Shown here: piece after piece, positions 25,900 through 37,759 of the stretch
Position numbering within the stretch: the stretch's first letter is position 1
How the letters are laid out: each line of letters begins with the position of its first letter
From: Sipunculus nudus
Lineage: Eukaryota; Annelida; Sipuncula; Golfingiida; Sipunculidae
Direction of reading: 5' to 3'
NCBI GenBank assembly: GCA_026874595.1
Contig: CM049306.1
Location: 35,726,019 to 35,790,018 of the forward strand
DNA length: 64,000 nt
Position numbers and translations under genes: made by a program
The notes under the pieces: model-generated
The model's input: the letters and a program-made list of their open reading frames with translations, nothing else
Told to the model about the DNA's origin: nothing
The model's database searches: none

Positions 25900-26980
25900 G
25901 TTTAACGTGAAGCCATATAATAAGAAAAGGAAAGGAAAAAATTTAATGTGCACCTCAAGGCGCCCGTGCGAATATTGTCGAGAAAACAGCCCGGAAAATC
26001 GTACGGGTGTCGCACGGATACCGGCCGGTGCCCGCAGGGCGACCGTACGGGCTGTCTTTGTCAAAGATTCCCACACGGTTTCGCGATAGTGTCGCGGTAA
26101 AGGGGTCGTCACATATCCAAAATGGAGCTCGTCCGACTTCTTTGCGAGCTCAAAAAGGGCATTTTCGGCAGGAATATGGCCGGTGTTTGCTCGATCACTG
26201 CGGGTCGGCCGAATTTTAGGTCGCACAGCGCGTAACCAGGTCGCCCGTAGGTCGTAGGTCGCCCGTAGATCTTTCGGGGATCGTCCACCATTCGATCGAT
26301 ATTCGGGCAGCAATCCGACGATTATAGACCATATTTTTGCTTTAAAATTTGGACTGAGGTTGGCAGCGTTGCGCGGCGCCACATGGGCTCCCTTCGATAC
26401 TCGAACGAACTCCTGCCGTATCCCGCTTCTGCGGGCCGGGCTCCTCTTGTCAGCTCAGGAATTTGCTCTCTAGGGTATATATCTCCTGCATTTTGAGATA
26501 CTTTCAACATTCCTCGGTGCTAGAAAAGCCCTCTTGTGAGTGCTATATGATGCCCTTAATATAGTCGAGGCGCGGACGTCGGAGGACATCAGGCAGGATG
26601 TCGGGTAGGCATCGACAGACCAATTGACCACCGACCGAAACTCGGACGGCGCCCGCCGTTATTTCGAGCGGGCTTCGTCCGACTCTCGTTTGTTTACTGA
26701 CGGCCGCCGAGCGATTTTTTTTTTCTCTAGTGTTCAAAGAGCTCCGTCCAATATGTGACAGGGTAGATTTTAAGCGAAAAATACGCTCGACTCCCTAGCG
26801 GGCTTAAAATTCGGCGACTTTCTGGCGATCAACAAATTCGACCGGAGGCCGTTGGATATGTAACGACGAGATGTGAGGAGCAGTACCCTAGTTTCTGGCA
26901 CAATCACACGGTGGCACTACTCAGGTCCCTCCTCGGCGAGTCTCGACAGTGAGTCAGGTTTTTACACCTAGGTGCGAGGT
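25900..26980. repeat. GC-rich probable transposable element with internal inverted words
   Basis: It is much more GC-rich than its surroundings. The word gtcgtcacatatccaaaa (26106-26123) appears inverted near 26850 (gttggatatgtaacgacg). Words such as gtcgcccgtaggtcgtaggt repeat inside. The longest frame (minus 26382-25894, 162 codons) has no recognisable domain. I read this as a decayed or non-autonomous DNA element, with uncertain ends. Confidence 0.4.
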
Positions 26981-29900
26981 TCTTTTCATTTTCGCAAGAA
27001 ACATCGGTCCGGTCATAAACCGGTCAGTAGACACTCCTTCTCTTTAAACTTCCTGATACAACAGCGACCTGAAAAAAAATATCATTATATGATGCTACTA
27101 AGACCTTAAACCAGACATTCTAAACCCATTCTTTTATCATATAACAGAGGTGGCTATATGCAGAAAATTACTGCCATAGCTTTTTTTCTTGCCAGAAATA
27201 AATTTTAATAGTTTAGCTTTAATTTTACTATACAGTATTGTACCGGCATCTACATTGTCCTGTGTATCAAAGGTCTGGTGACTGCGGAAATATTTCATAA
27301 ATATTGTCAGCCCCATATTCGTCGATCAGTTATCGTAACATAGACAAGTTTGTGGACATTATAAATCTTTTCTAAATAATCACGTACGCACGCACAGAAA
27401 CTCGTTGACCAATATGAGACGAGTCTTAAATGAATGACATCTAGAGGAAGATGGTCTTTAAAGCTAGGAGGACATGGAAGACACGCACGCACGGACGCAT
27501 GCACAGAAAAACCATGACCGACATCCTTGGATACACGACACATCGACTTGTACAGATACACGACACAATGTCATCTCAAAGGGAGAGAACGCAAATAATT
27601 CAGCTCATGTGTCTGTCCTTAAAGGTTACCTTCCTTATAGGCCTACGGCCACAAAGCTGCGCGCTTCGTGTACAGACCAAGGAAGGCATAGTGTCAGGTT
27701 AACAATATCTCAACACGAACCAACGGCTATTTCGTGATTTCCCTTGTACAGGTATGTGGTCTAAATGAATATAATCTCTATATTCCTTCCTAGAAGAGCC
27801 ACGAGATCTCGAAGACACGACCTACAAGGCAATATATCATACATTTACTGTTTGTTTTATTTTTTTACACGATTCTTCATTTTTCCATACCAAACGGGAC
27901 GGGAAAATGCCGTGACGTATACACGGCATGAAATGGATTAGAAATGGAATGCGACCATAGCGTTTGGAGTATTTGTTATGAGCTGTCTGTGAAAACTGTT
28001 AGGTGCTGCCACCTAGAGGTGATTTGGCCGAGCCTCCACAACGTTTTGAAAACACAATATTTACAGTGAGGTTACAGTGATTTTAAAAATCTCAAGATCA
28101 TTACAATTTCTGGACAATTAGTGATCTGCTGGGTCATTCCCACGTTTGCAGTGATCCACCAAGTGTGGTGTTTTCTACGTCAATTATGGTACCAACAATG
28201 TTAGCTAGATTAATCGTCTTTCCAAAACATATAACATATGACCCTTTGTTCATAAATGGTCTACTACTCATGTAGTTGACCTTTGGTACTATGCTGTGGT
28301 ATTTAAATCACACATTATGATAAGTCTTCTTGAATCCCCCATTCCGATATTTTCCGATATTTGAGGGGGGGGGCAAAGGGGCGCGCCCCCTTTTATTCTG
28401 CTGCTAACACTTAAAATAAACTTTTAGAAAGGAGGTATAGGCCCGCGGCCCCGAATTTAGTGCTGTGTCCCGTAACTCCAAATCTTGGATACGTCACTGA
28501 TTTTAATATAGACACACTTAGACCCTTAATAAAAATACGCCGAAAGCGCCGATCCCACGTTACACCGGCCGCCCTGTTCGGAGTTAAAACGCGTCCAACA
28601 AGGACACCTGGAGGCAAATCAGATGAACTAGAGCTGGACAGATGATAAAAGGGGCATTGCTTCAATGGTTTCCCAAACAATTATACGCAATCAACCAATT
28701 CTAGTCATATGGTTTTACTGTTTTCCAACATGGGTACATTGGTACTGTGTTTACTAAAAGCTTGTAGATAAACAAGCCCATCCCTCCAACACAGGGGCGT
28801 TATAAAAACACAAAGTAAAGTGTGACCACCTACTTAGCAAGAATTACCCATAAAGTTCATTAATATATGTACCTAGGGCAAATAAAGAATCAAGTAATTT
28901 CTATAAATAAGACAGGTGAATATCTGGTTTAAAAAAAAAAAAGAAACCTTGATGCAAAAACATTCCTAACAGATAAGCTAGTTCTGGAAGTTTGGTGATG
29001 ATTAATGGTTAGATCATAACAGAGGCAGTTTTATGGAATATAAATTCGAGGTCAACGTACATATATAAACGGGATCTATGTCTTTGTTTATATAAACATA
29101 AATTCTTTCTTAACATTTATTCATGAATTAAAAGTATTTAAATAAAACCTTTATTTAAATAAAAAAAAAATGTCTACACCCTGTTTGCCTTTCCAGTGAA
29201 AGAGTGTTTAGCATATTAATTGTTCTCATTCACGCATTTCGTGTTCACTTTCAACCAACTCGCGTATTCATTACCGTGTTCGATGCGGTATTCGACTCAG
29301 TTATCGTATACACCAGTACTGATCACCTTTCCCGTTGGCAGGTATAGCGCTTGCGTGTCTGTGTGTTTATCTAATACTATATGTACAGTACAACATTTTG
29401 GTAGCAGAAATTGATTCTACAGGAAAATTACCTTAGTTTAACCGAGACAAGTTTTCTATTGAGGATTATCCAAATGTTCTTGCCTCAACCCTGTCTAAAA
29501 TGACGGTTTTTCAAGCATGTCCAGATGTAGGAAAGTTTTGTCTCATATTCTAGACAGTTGGCGCCACCTAAAATAGTTTTCTCGGTGTTTTGGATGGAAA
29601 TTACACATATCCCAGGAGCGTTTAAATGTATTGGACTGAAATTTTTCAAATTCATGGTATTTGAAAGCTTTCTCGTACGCAAGACAGGCGGTGCCATCTA
29701 CAATAAGGAATTCGTATAATACATCCATGTATTTATCTCAGGAATGGTTTGGCGTATCAGTTTGAAATTTTACATGTACAACGATATTGGATAGCTTGAT
29801 CGCGTATACAAGACCGGTTTATTTTCTGCTGAAAATCACACGTATCTCAGGAGTAGTTTCATGAATCAGCCTGAAGAGAAGCTTTCTTAGTTGTTGGCCA

Positions 29901-30390
29901 AATTTCGTTCTTTCTTTCATTTTTCTCCGGCTTCAACTTGGAAGATGCGGGTTTAATGGCCACTAAACTCTCCGGAGATAGATTCCCACCTTGAGCCGGT
30001 CCTCTGAGTACTTTTCTGTCGCATTTCCTTGCCCCTTAAAACCTTAACCTCACAAACAAATCAAGTAACATGGCGGAATTAACGGTATACCACCAGTATC
30101 CACTGACAGGAATCTCTCTTTTTCATGTACTTGTGTGTGCTCTCGAGCATATATCGTCCGATAAACACACGCTGTTTATATAAATGCGTAATATATATGC
30201 CTAATCTATGGAAACTCCTAACAGTGGTAACCAGGTTAAATAAATGGTTTAACAAATGATTAAAGACCATCTAAACAGATCAGTATGTTTGATAAACAAT
30301 GGCATAACATGATTTTGCAATAATCATGATTACTTTGTACAATTTACTAATGATGAACAAAGAGAAATCCCCTGCAACTTGTATCTTTGA

Positions 30391-30393
<3 letters not shown>

Positions 30394-30457
<64 letters not shown>
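30394..30457. repeat. (TA)n microsatellite
   Basis: About 64 bp of pure alternating TA. Confidence 0.95.
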
Positions 30458-30458
<1 letters not shown>

Positions 30459-30853
30459 CATTAAATTTCTTTATCCTTTCCCGAATGCAGGTCTTAAATT
30501 TCCCCTAGTGAAATCCTAATATGGACACAAGGCATCATGTTTATCAAACATGTAGGGCAACTGTTATGTTCCATTTTACGTCACTCATCATAATTAGTCA
30601 ATTTAGTTTATTACAGTTAAAAATGTTCTCCTCTGCCGAGCATTGTGTTTTCCTTCTCAAAGAAATTTTCAAAGAGCAGAAATCACCATATGAAGAAGAA
30701 TAAAAAATAGTTTAAACAGTATTTATTAAAACCGTATATATACATTACATCGATAACTTGTAAACCCTAACATTGTACAGATATGAGAAGCAGCTGAATC
30801 TAAATTGTAATACATATAACATGTAAAATGGTAGTCTAAAGAATAATTCATAA

Positions 30854-30856
<3 letters not shown>

Positions 30857-30899
<43 letters not shown>
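30857..30899. repeat. (GA)n microsatellite
   Basis: About 43 bp of pure GA. Confidence 0.95.
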
Positions 30900-30903
<4 letters not shown>

Positions 30904-31199
30904 GAATTCATTTCTTCATACTGAGCATTGATGAAATCTATGAATTATGGAAATTCCAATGAGTGTCCAAAAATGTCATTAATTTCACAGTCATTTGTAT
31001 TATTGAATTCATGGATGTATTTTGCGTCATCTTCGTGTAATTGTTGGGGCCAGTGATCCTCATTTTTCCATAAATCAATAAGATACGACTAATATGTATT
31101 ACCATGTACACAATTAAGACTCTTGAGTTTGTTCCATAATTGCGAATGAAATCCATGTGTTTTTCATTATCTTAAATGACAAAACTTTTACGTCAAAAC

Positions 31200-31950
31200 T
31201 GTGATGAAGAGACGCCAGTTTGTCATATTGATAACCTCCCGTCCTCAATATAGAGAGGGATTCTTGTAATATTGATATTATTATGGTAGTTCAACGATTT
31301 TATATGAAATACATGTTATCAGCTACTCCACGACCTTGACCTCATGACCTTGATCAGTAGACGTCATTTTGTAAAATCAACAACCTTTCTCATATTCGCA
31401 GCACGGCGGTATCTTGTTATATTAGTGCTGTTATGTTTGTCCCATAATTTTACATGAAATACTTTCTTTCTTCATATTAACACCGCCTCGACCTTGACCT
31501 TTATAACGAGATATATTTTTGGTAATATTAACAACCTTGCGTTCGTCCTTAACACAGAGGCGACATCTTGTAATATTAATGCTCATGTGTTTGTCCCTTT
31601 ATATAAAATACATGGTTTCTTCATATTAAGGCCCCGACCTTGACCTCATGACCTTTGTAACGAGACGTGTTTTTGTTATTTTTTCCTCCCGTCATCAACA
31701 CAGAGACGACGTCTTGTATTTATATACCCTTGTGTTGGTCAACGATGTCATATTTAAATCGAATTTACATCATTTTAAAAGCCCCGACCTTTACCTCAAT
31801 TCCTTTAGGTGTCATGATCTTGAGAGGTCATTTTGCAATTTTAACAATCTTCTTCACGTCTTCATCACATGAGCGATTTCTTGTTATATATTATACCATT
31901 GTGTGTGTCCAACGATTTTACATAAAATACATGTTCTTCATCATCTTAAT
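31200..31950. repeat. ~150-bp minisatellite, about five degenerate units
   Basis: The phrase cgaccttgacctcatgacct recurs near 31330, 31488, 31633 and 31784, that is every 145-158 bp. Between copies lie ttgtaatatta, caacgattttacatgaaatac and catgtt.cttcat words. The last unit overlaps the 3' end of the IgGFc-binding-like gene. Confidence 0.75.
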
Positions 31951-34182
31951 ACATGCGGCTATTTTGGCAACTAACACAACGCCGACGATGACCACAGTAC
32001 TTGCGATTGCAATCACTTTTGTTGCAATAGGGTGGATAGAAATAAAATCTGCAGGGAACGAGGAATTCCCAGGGAGCGTGATATTAGTCACATTAATCAT
32101 GTGAAGGGGTGCGAACACCTCGTACAGACCGCACGAAAGAATGTCTATATCTGTTGTATTATGCAGAGTCAAACCGCCAGGGTTGGCGTAAGATTCGTAC
32201 TTAGCATGCCCGTAAAACCAGGCACCAAACTTGACCGAAGGGTCTGGGTGATATATATAATGCGCATCGGGTGATATGGCAAAATGTGTGAAGGAATACA
32301 CCGAGTCAGCGATCACGTGACTCTGCAGCTCCATCTCTCCGATTGTCACGCCATCTATAGTTACATTTTCAATAGAATCTGTACCTGCCATAATTGTGAC
32401 GTAATTCCGGTAATCTAAACCGGTGCCACCTACCGGTGGATCAAAGCTGTAAGCGGCCTGGAACTGGTCTATAGCTTGCACTAGTATAAAGCTCGGGTCG
32501 CTGTTAACCCCTCGTCTGTTGTATGACTGGCTGAACAGGCCGACCATGATCGGCTCGCTGGCGGAGATGATGGCCGCATCATCCCCGGCCACGTGGAGTC
32601 CGTGAGGAAAACCTGGATGGGTTATATTTCGTTCCTTTCCCAGCAGATTCTTGCTGCTTTTTATTATCACAGTGGTGTTGGGTTTACTTGCTGAAAACAA
32701 ACAAAGACATAGGAATTCATGAAGTATTAAACTGTTAACAATACAGGTATATGTCCAAGTAACATATATTCTATTATTTAATATCATAAAATATTCTATT
32801 AAATACTAAACTATATCAATTTTTATAATATAAATTATATTTTATTAATTAATACTATATGATATCAATTTATATCATACTTTCTTATATTATATCTTTT
32901 TATATTATACTATTTTATATAGTATTATATTTTACTAAATAAAAATGTATTGGAGCCCCCCCCCCCTAAATACCCCCCTTAAATGGGGTATTAATTAGAA
33001 CTTTTATTTTTTTCATATTACCTGTAGTAATATAACACGATCACTGGATGCACATCAACATGTACTTGCCTATATATTTGATCAGATCCCCATTTTTGTT
33101 CTCGGCGAGTGGCACAACCAGATAGCAAGTTCCCCAGTGGTCGATAGAGGGCAGCATCTCCACCATGTGGTCGTGGGAGTTCCCGTCCACCGACGCCATG
33201 GCCGAGCCTGAGAGAACAGCAACCGGAGCGGTGGTAGAAATTTCTGTGCCTGACAAATCATGGAGTCCTTGAACTTGGAATACTTGATATTCCTGCAGAA
33301 TAAGACTCAATATATCCCCGGGCCCGAATATCATGCCCCGGTAGTGGACGCTAACTTTTTCAGCTTGCGGCAGGAGGCGTATGTAGACCAGGGTGTTGTT
33401 CTTTGTGGCTGTTATAGAAAACTGTGAGGGGTACGGGCTGTCGTCTTCGTTAGGGACTGACATGGCGTAGTAGTGTGTCCCCAGAGCGTCAAGAGGTAGG
33501 GTTAAATAAGAGTCCGTGGACCAACGCTCGCTGTTTACCCCATACACGGTGACGTTGGCGGAGGCCGTGACCAATACACCTGCAGATAGCAATATAGTAT
33601 CGGTATGATTATGATTACAGGATAAAGCCATGGAGTGAGGGAAGTTTATTATATACTTCAAATAATATTTGCGATCAGTTTACCCTATGTACATGATAAT
33701 AATAGTATTTTATTTACACATATTTAATATGATTCATAAATCATATTAAAATGTTTGGTTTTGGTCCGGTGTATGCTAACAAGATGTGTGCAATTGCCAA
33801 GCGACCACGCCAAGGCCCACCGGGTCGCAACTGCATGAGCGATAATAAGGAATGTGCTATGGGTGAACGCCATTGGGATTAAGGGTAAAGGTAAAAAATA
33901 AATATCATGTTTATATATGTGACCTAGGACTAATATTGTGCCAAAATTTCAGCTTTTAAAATCAGCCATATTGGAGATTAAAATTTTGTTTTCCAAATAT
34001 GAAAATAGAAATAAACTCATTAACCCCTATTAATAAGAGAGAACAAAACACACAGCATGGTGCAATGCCACATAGACCGACAGCTTGTAAATACTCATCG
34101 ACTGGTAAACAGTAAAACACGCAAATAAGCTCACACATCTAAGAGAAAAACAGTCTTTTCTAACCATTAAATATCCAAAAAT

Positions 34183-34245
<63 letters not shown>

Positions 34246-34415
34246 AATGTTAAGCACGTTGGAGCATCGTGGTATTAATCCAAGTTTCAAGCTGGTGCAG
34301 TAGATGGTATCAGCACTTGGGCGATCATCAGATAACAACAGTGATTTAATATATATGTAATATATATATATAATATATATAATATAAATAATATAAATAT
34401 ATAATATATATTATA

Positions 34416-34481
<66 letters not shown>

Positions 34482-34855
34482 CAGAAGCCATTTGATGAAA
34501 TATGATTTAATATCTCGTATATAAAAACAGACAACTATGCATTCCTGTGCTAAACTTCATGTATAGTGATCGATTTCTGTCAGATGGAATATACATAACG
34601 ACTCACTGCAAGGCTGTATCGTGGTGCCCGGTTCCATTCTGAGCTGTGGCGGGACTGACACGGTTTGAGGGGAATCGTAGGTGACGTTAATTTGCTGTTC
34701 GGGACATATCTTTCGCATCAGAGGGCACGTTATCTTGACGAGCACTGGCTCTTCGGACAAGGTAGACACGATGATCTTTGGTGAAAGCTGGTCTTCTCCG
34801 CTCCAGTTCTGCAGGAAGGCAAGCAGGAAACTTCGACCGCTGCTCCCCCAATCAG
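31918..34855 (-). CDS. IgGFc-binding-like membrane protein, 5' end missing (3 exons seen, about 509 residues)
   Basis: Exons on the minus strand are 34855-34607, 33579-33070 and 32690-31918 (TAA). All introns are phase 1. The exon at 33070 ends in a GC donor (ATAG|GCAAGT). The alternative GT donor two codons later would bring a stop, so the GC donor is required. The chain begins DWGSSGRSFLLAFLQNW and continues as beta-rich sequence with many N-glycosylation sequons (NVT, NTT, NIT, NSS). This pattern fits the IgGFc-binding N-terminal domain found in FCGBP and its mollusc relatives. Near the C-terminus VIAIASTVVIVGVVLVAKIA is a clear transmembrane helix, followed by a short basic tail. The likely role is a cell-surface glycoprotein with a binding ectodomain. 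The signal-peptide exon was not found upstream of 34856. Confidence 0.75.
34020..34482. repeat. TA microsatellites with a dispersed 'gttatctgatgatcgcc' element, in an intron of the IgGFc-binding-like gene
   Basis: Long TA tracts (34184-34245 and about 34350-34482) flank about 100 bp reading aagcacgttggagcatcgtg through gcgatcatcagataac. The inverse of that block occurs at 56930-57005, again next to a TA tract. This suggests a small mobile element that carries a TA microsatellite. Confidence 0.6.
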
Positions 34856-35803
34856 CTGTTAACAATGAATAATAATATAACCAGGAGATAAATTAGAACA
34901 CATTGTCTTTGTCTCTCTCTTGATACTTACATCAAATAGACAGAAATAACTTCCTTTGGCGAGATATCCATGTAATATAATGTGATCTCCCTCTGTTAAG
35001 TGCTATATGTAGTATAAATACATTTCCATCAAAGAATTTGATTACATTGATACACGTTTTAGAGGTAATTAGTCAAAGTGGTATGAACGTGTCCCCTACG
35101 TTTTCAGTGTAATCTGGTTAAGCTAGAACAAAAAAGTAAAGACCAGCTACGGTTTAAACTTTTCTTCCCTTGAATCTCTGTCTAGGCCAGAAAATGCTAA
35201 TCCCCCCCCCCCCCCCACCCGCACACAGGCTCCTCGTTTTGTTTTTATATCCATGTGTTTATAACGTGGGTCCTGCCAAAATAATCTAAATCAGAATCGG
35301 GGGGGGGGGGGGGTCCAGGGGGTGCCAAACCTGAAAAATCCTATTTCGTGTCCCCAGGAGGTCACGGGATGTGTTCAGAGCGTTGGGGGACCCTGGTATA
35401 ATGTGATGAACCTGCCAGTGAACATCAGGCCACCAGTTGAAACTGTTCACAGTGAAATATACATGTTTGAAATGTGCATGTGCAGCATTCCATCTCCTGG
35501 AGCGTGACTGAAATGACAAGCGTCTCTGGCATGACGTCATAAGTCAACCAGGGCTTTAAAAAAAAAAAACAGTGAATAGCACAGTCGGTAGCCAGGCTGA
35601 TAAAACGCACTACCAGTGACCAAATTAAAGCGGCTACCTTTATCTTAATTTTACTGAAAAAAATATAGAAACGCTTCTCATATCGGGCTTTGAAAATAAT
35701 TAAGAATTAATTAAATATCATGCGAATCTCATTTAAATTTACCCCCAAACCTGGCGTTCGCTTAACATCCTGTCACTCCTCATAATAATTTACACTGAAC
35801 AAG

Positions 35804-35987
35804 CAGTGGCGGATTCGGCACCATCCCCCCCCCCCCCCCTTAGGAGCCGAAAAACACTTTTCTTAGGGTTTCAAACCACATTTTGCGACCTGACCCCTCT
35901 TTCCCGGACCAGAGGACCTTTTTTAGGTTTCCTTTCAGACTTCCTGGGCGTGACCCTCCCCCTTCCAAAATCCTGTATCCGCCCCTG
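35804..35987. mobile_element. MITE with CAGNNGCGGATCC termini, copy 2
   Basis: It starts cagtggcggattcgg and ends tcctgtatccgcccctg. The internal cttagggtttcaaaccacat and gaccttttttagg match the copy at 15266. The poly-G arm is replaced by poly-C. Confidence 0.7.
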
Positions 35988-37353
35988 ACATGGTCATACT
36001 AACAGGAGAGAAACCCAACTTATTTCCGCAACAGAACTGGTATGGATACATACAAAATGAATAAAAATTCAAGAACAGCAGGTGGAAACGAATTACATTA
36101 TTATAGAGTCCAAACATGGTACAAACCACCTTTGAAATGAGTGTATGAATTCTAAATGTGCATATACAAATAAAAGTTAGAATCATGTAAGAATAAATAT
36201 AAAATATACGCTCATCATGGCATATGAAAGCTGTGATTAACAGCCTGATTCCGAGGGAAAATATCCAATAAAAACACAGCTGGCAAAACCGTAAATAACA
36301 TTTCGCCTTAATTTTAAAAGAATTTACAGTAAGTAATTGAAAAAGTCAATCTCCGGGTACGAGTACATTGGAACCAGCTATTGAGTAAATATAAAAATTA
36401 ATATCATGTGCTATTAGGATCAATATCGTGCCAAAATATAGTGCCAAAAAAAAGCTTTTGAAAATCAGCCATATTGGAGGTCTAACGCTAACAAAAATTG
36501 CAGAAGAAAGGGAAAAATAGAAAATAAAATATTGGAATCGATGCTTTTGCACCCGGGGACACCTTTCTAAGGCTTCAAATATGTTTGCATATGTTTGTGT
36601 CCCCCCCCCCCCCGCCCGATCGAAAATATATTTTCAACCCCCCCCCCCCCCCCAAAGTTGGGGTTGGGCCCGGAGGCTCCTCAGCCTATGCCATAATCGT
36701 CGGAAAAGAAAGAAGATATACATCGTCAGCCATGAAGTAACAACGTTAACCCGCTGTGTGTTTATGAGTGATGAATGTAAATCATTACGCTCTTTACACA
36801 GCGCTTTACCTATAGGGCTACTTCCTATATCGTAAGGCGCTGTTTGTTATGACCTCGTATCCTGCTTTGCAACACCAGAGGGGAGCACTGTATTTTTGTC
36901 CAATCAGATGAAACTTTGTGCTGGAAGACAAAGCCAAGCGAGGAATACACGGAGCCAATCATATTCATTTCTTTTTGAGTGACAGCTCATCCCCCAGCGT
37001 AACCGTCTAAACAGGCCACAGGCTCAGAGAGAATTGCCCCTGACGTGGTTTGCTTAGGGCCTTGGGCACATAGGATGCTCGGCCGGTGAGCTGTAATTCA
37101 AACGAAACGTAACAACAAAGGCTGCGTGCACACCTCGCTGGCTGGTTTCAGTTCTGCAGACAACAGATACATGGCTACGCTAACACAGTCATAACCGAAT
37201 CGGTCGATGATGCGAGAATGCAAAGGGAGCAATTTAAATTCGACCGGAACTCATCAAACGGCGCTTGAAGCGCGGCAATGGGCGGAGCCAGGATGCCTGT
37301 CGAGTGTTTGTTTATAGGCACCTGATTGGCTGCTTGTCACATCGTACGCACGT

Positions 37354-37713
37354 TTATTTCAGTGGACAACAAACCGCCATCTGGTGTCTAAATATATCAT
37401 AAACGGTCAAAGCTGGCAGCGTGAAAATCAGTTGCTTCTTTAGAAGCGCAAGATTTCCGCTGCCTCGGGAGCGTAGTAAATCATATGACTGGTCGATATA
37501 TGGACAGTCACGGACCAGACGGACACACCCTCTCTCCGCCTGTGCATAATCATCCCACAACAGACGATACATCTGAAAATGTTCTCCGATAAAGATATGA
37601 GAAAACGCCGTTTCCGCCACCCGTTTGGTATTGCGTTGTATCACTTTCATGCACATCTGTGTAACATAAATTTTAGGTTCCCGTAAAACATTCATGACTC
37701 TGGTAGGTACCAT
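37354..37713 (-). CDS. Orphan ORF, 119 aa, Cys-containing, function unknown
   Basis: An uninterrupted frame from ATG to TAA with balanced composition, unlike the low-complexity frames around it. Segments such as KIYVTQMCMKVIQ, EHFQMYRLLWDDYAQAERGC and LALLKKQLIFTL look helical, and it ends HQMAVCCPLK. No signal peptide or known domain is visible. AATAAA overlaps the stop codon (AAATAAACG). An in-frame stop lies 13 codons before the ATG. It could be a small intronless gene, the last exon of a larger gene, or chance. I could not align it to genes A-D. Confidence 0.35.
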   Translation of the reverse strand: MVPTRVMNVLREPKIYVTQMCMKVIQRNTKRVAETAFSHIFIGEHFQMYRLLWDDYAQAERGCVRLVRDCPYIDQSYDLLRSRGSGNLALLKKQLIFTLPALTVYDIFRHQMAVCCPLK

Positions 37714-37759
37714 AAATATACTCCAAAAGAATAAAATTGACCGCCAAGTCTAATGTGCC

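Larger units (their letters stand above)
14560..31190. other. Long gene-free, repeat-dominated interval
   Basis: Nothing here reads as a convincing exon. The recognisable content is microsatellites, MITEs, two minisatellite arrays, a possible solo LTR and a GC-rich element, listed separately. Open frames of 60-162 codons lie in repeats or show no domain. Confidence 0.5.

Noticed and set aside
25894-26382. 162-codon minus-strand ORF
   Set aside because: It is the longest simple frame in its area but lies in a GC-rich block with inverted words. It has no domain and overlaps frames on the other strand. GC-rich DNA has few stop codons.
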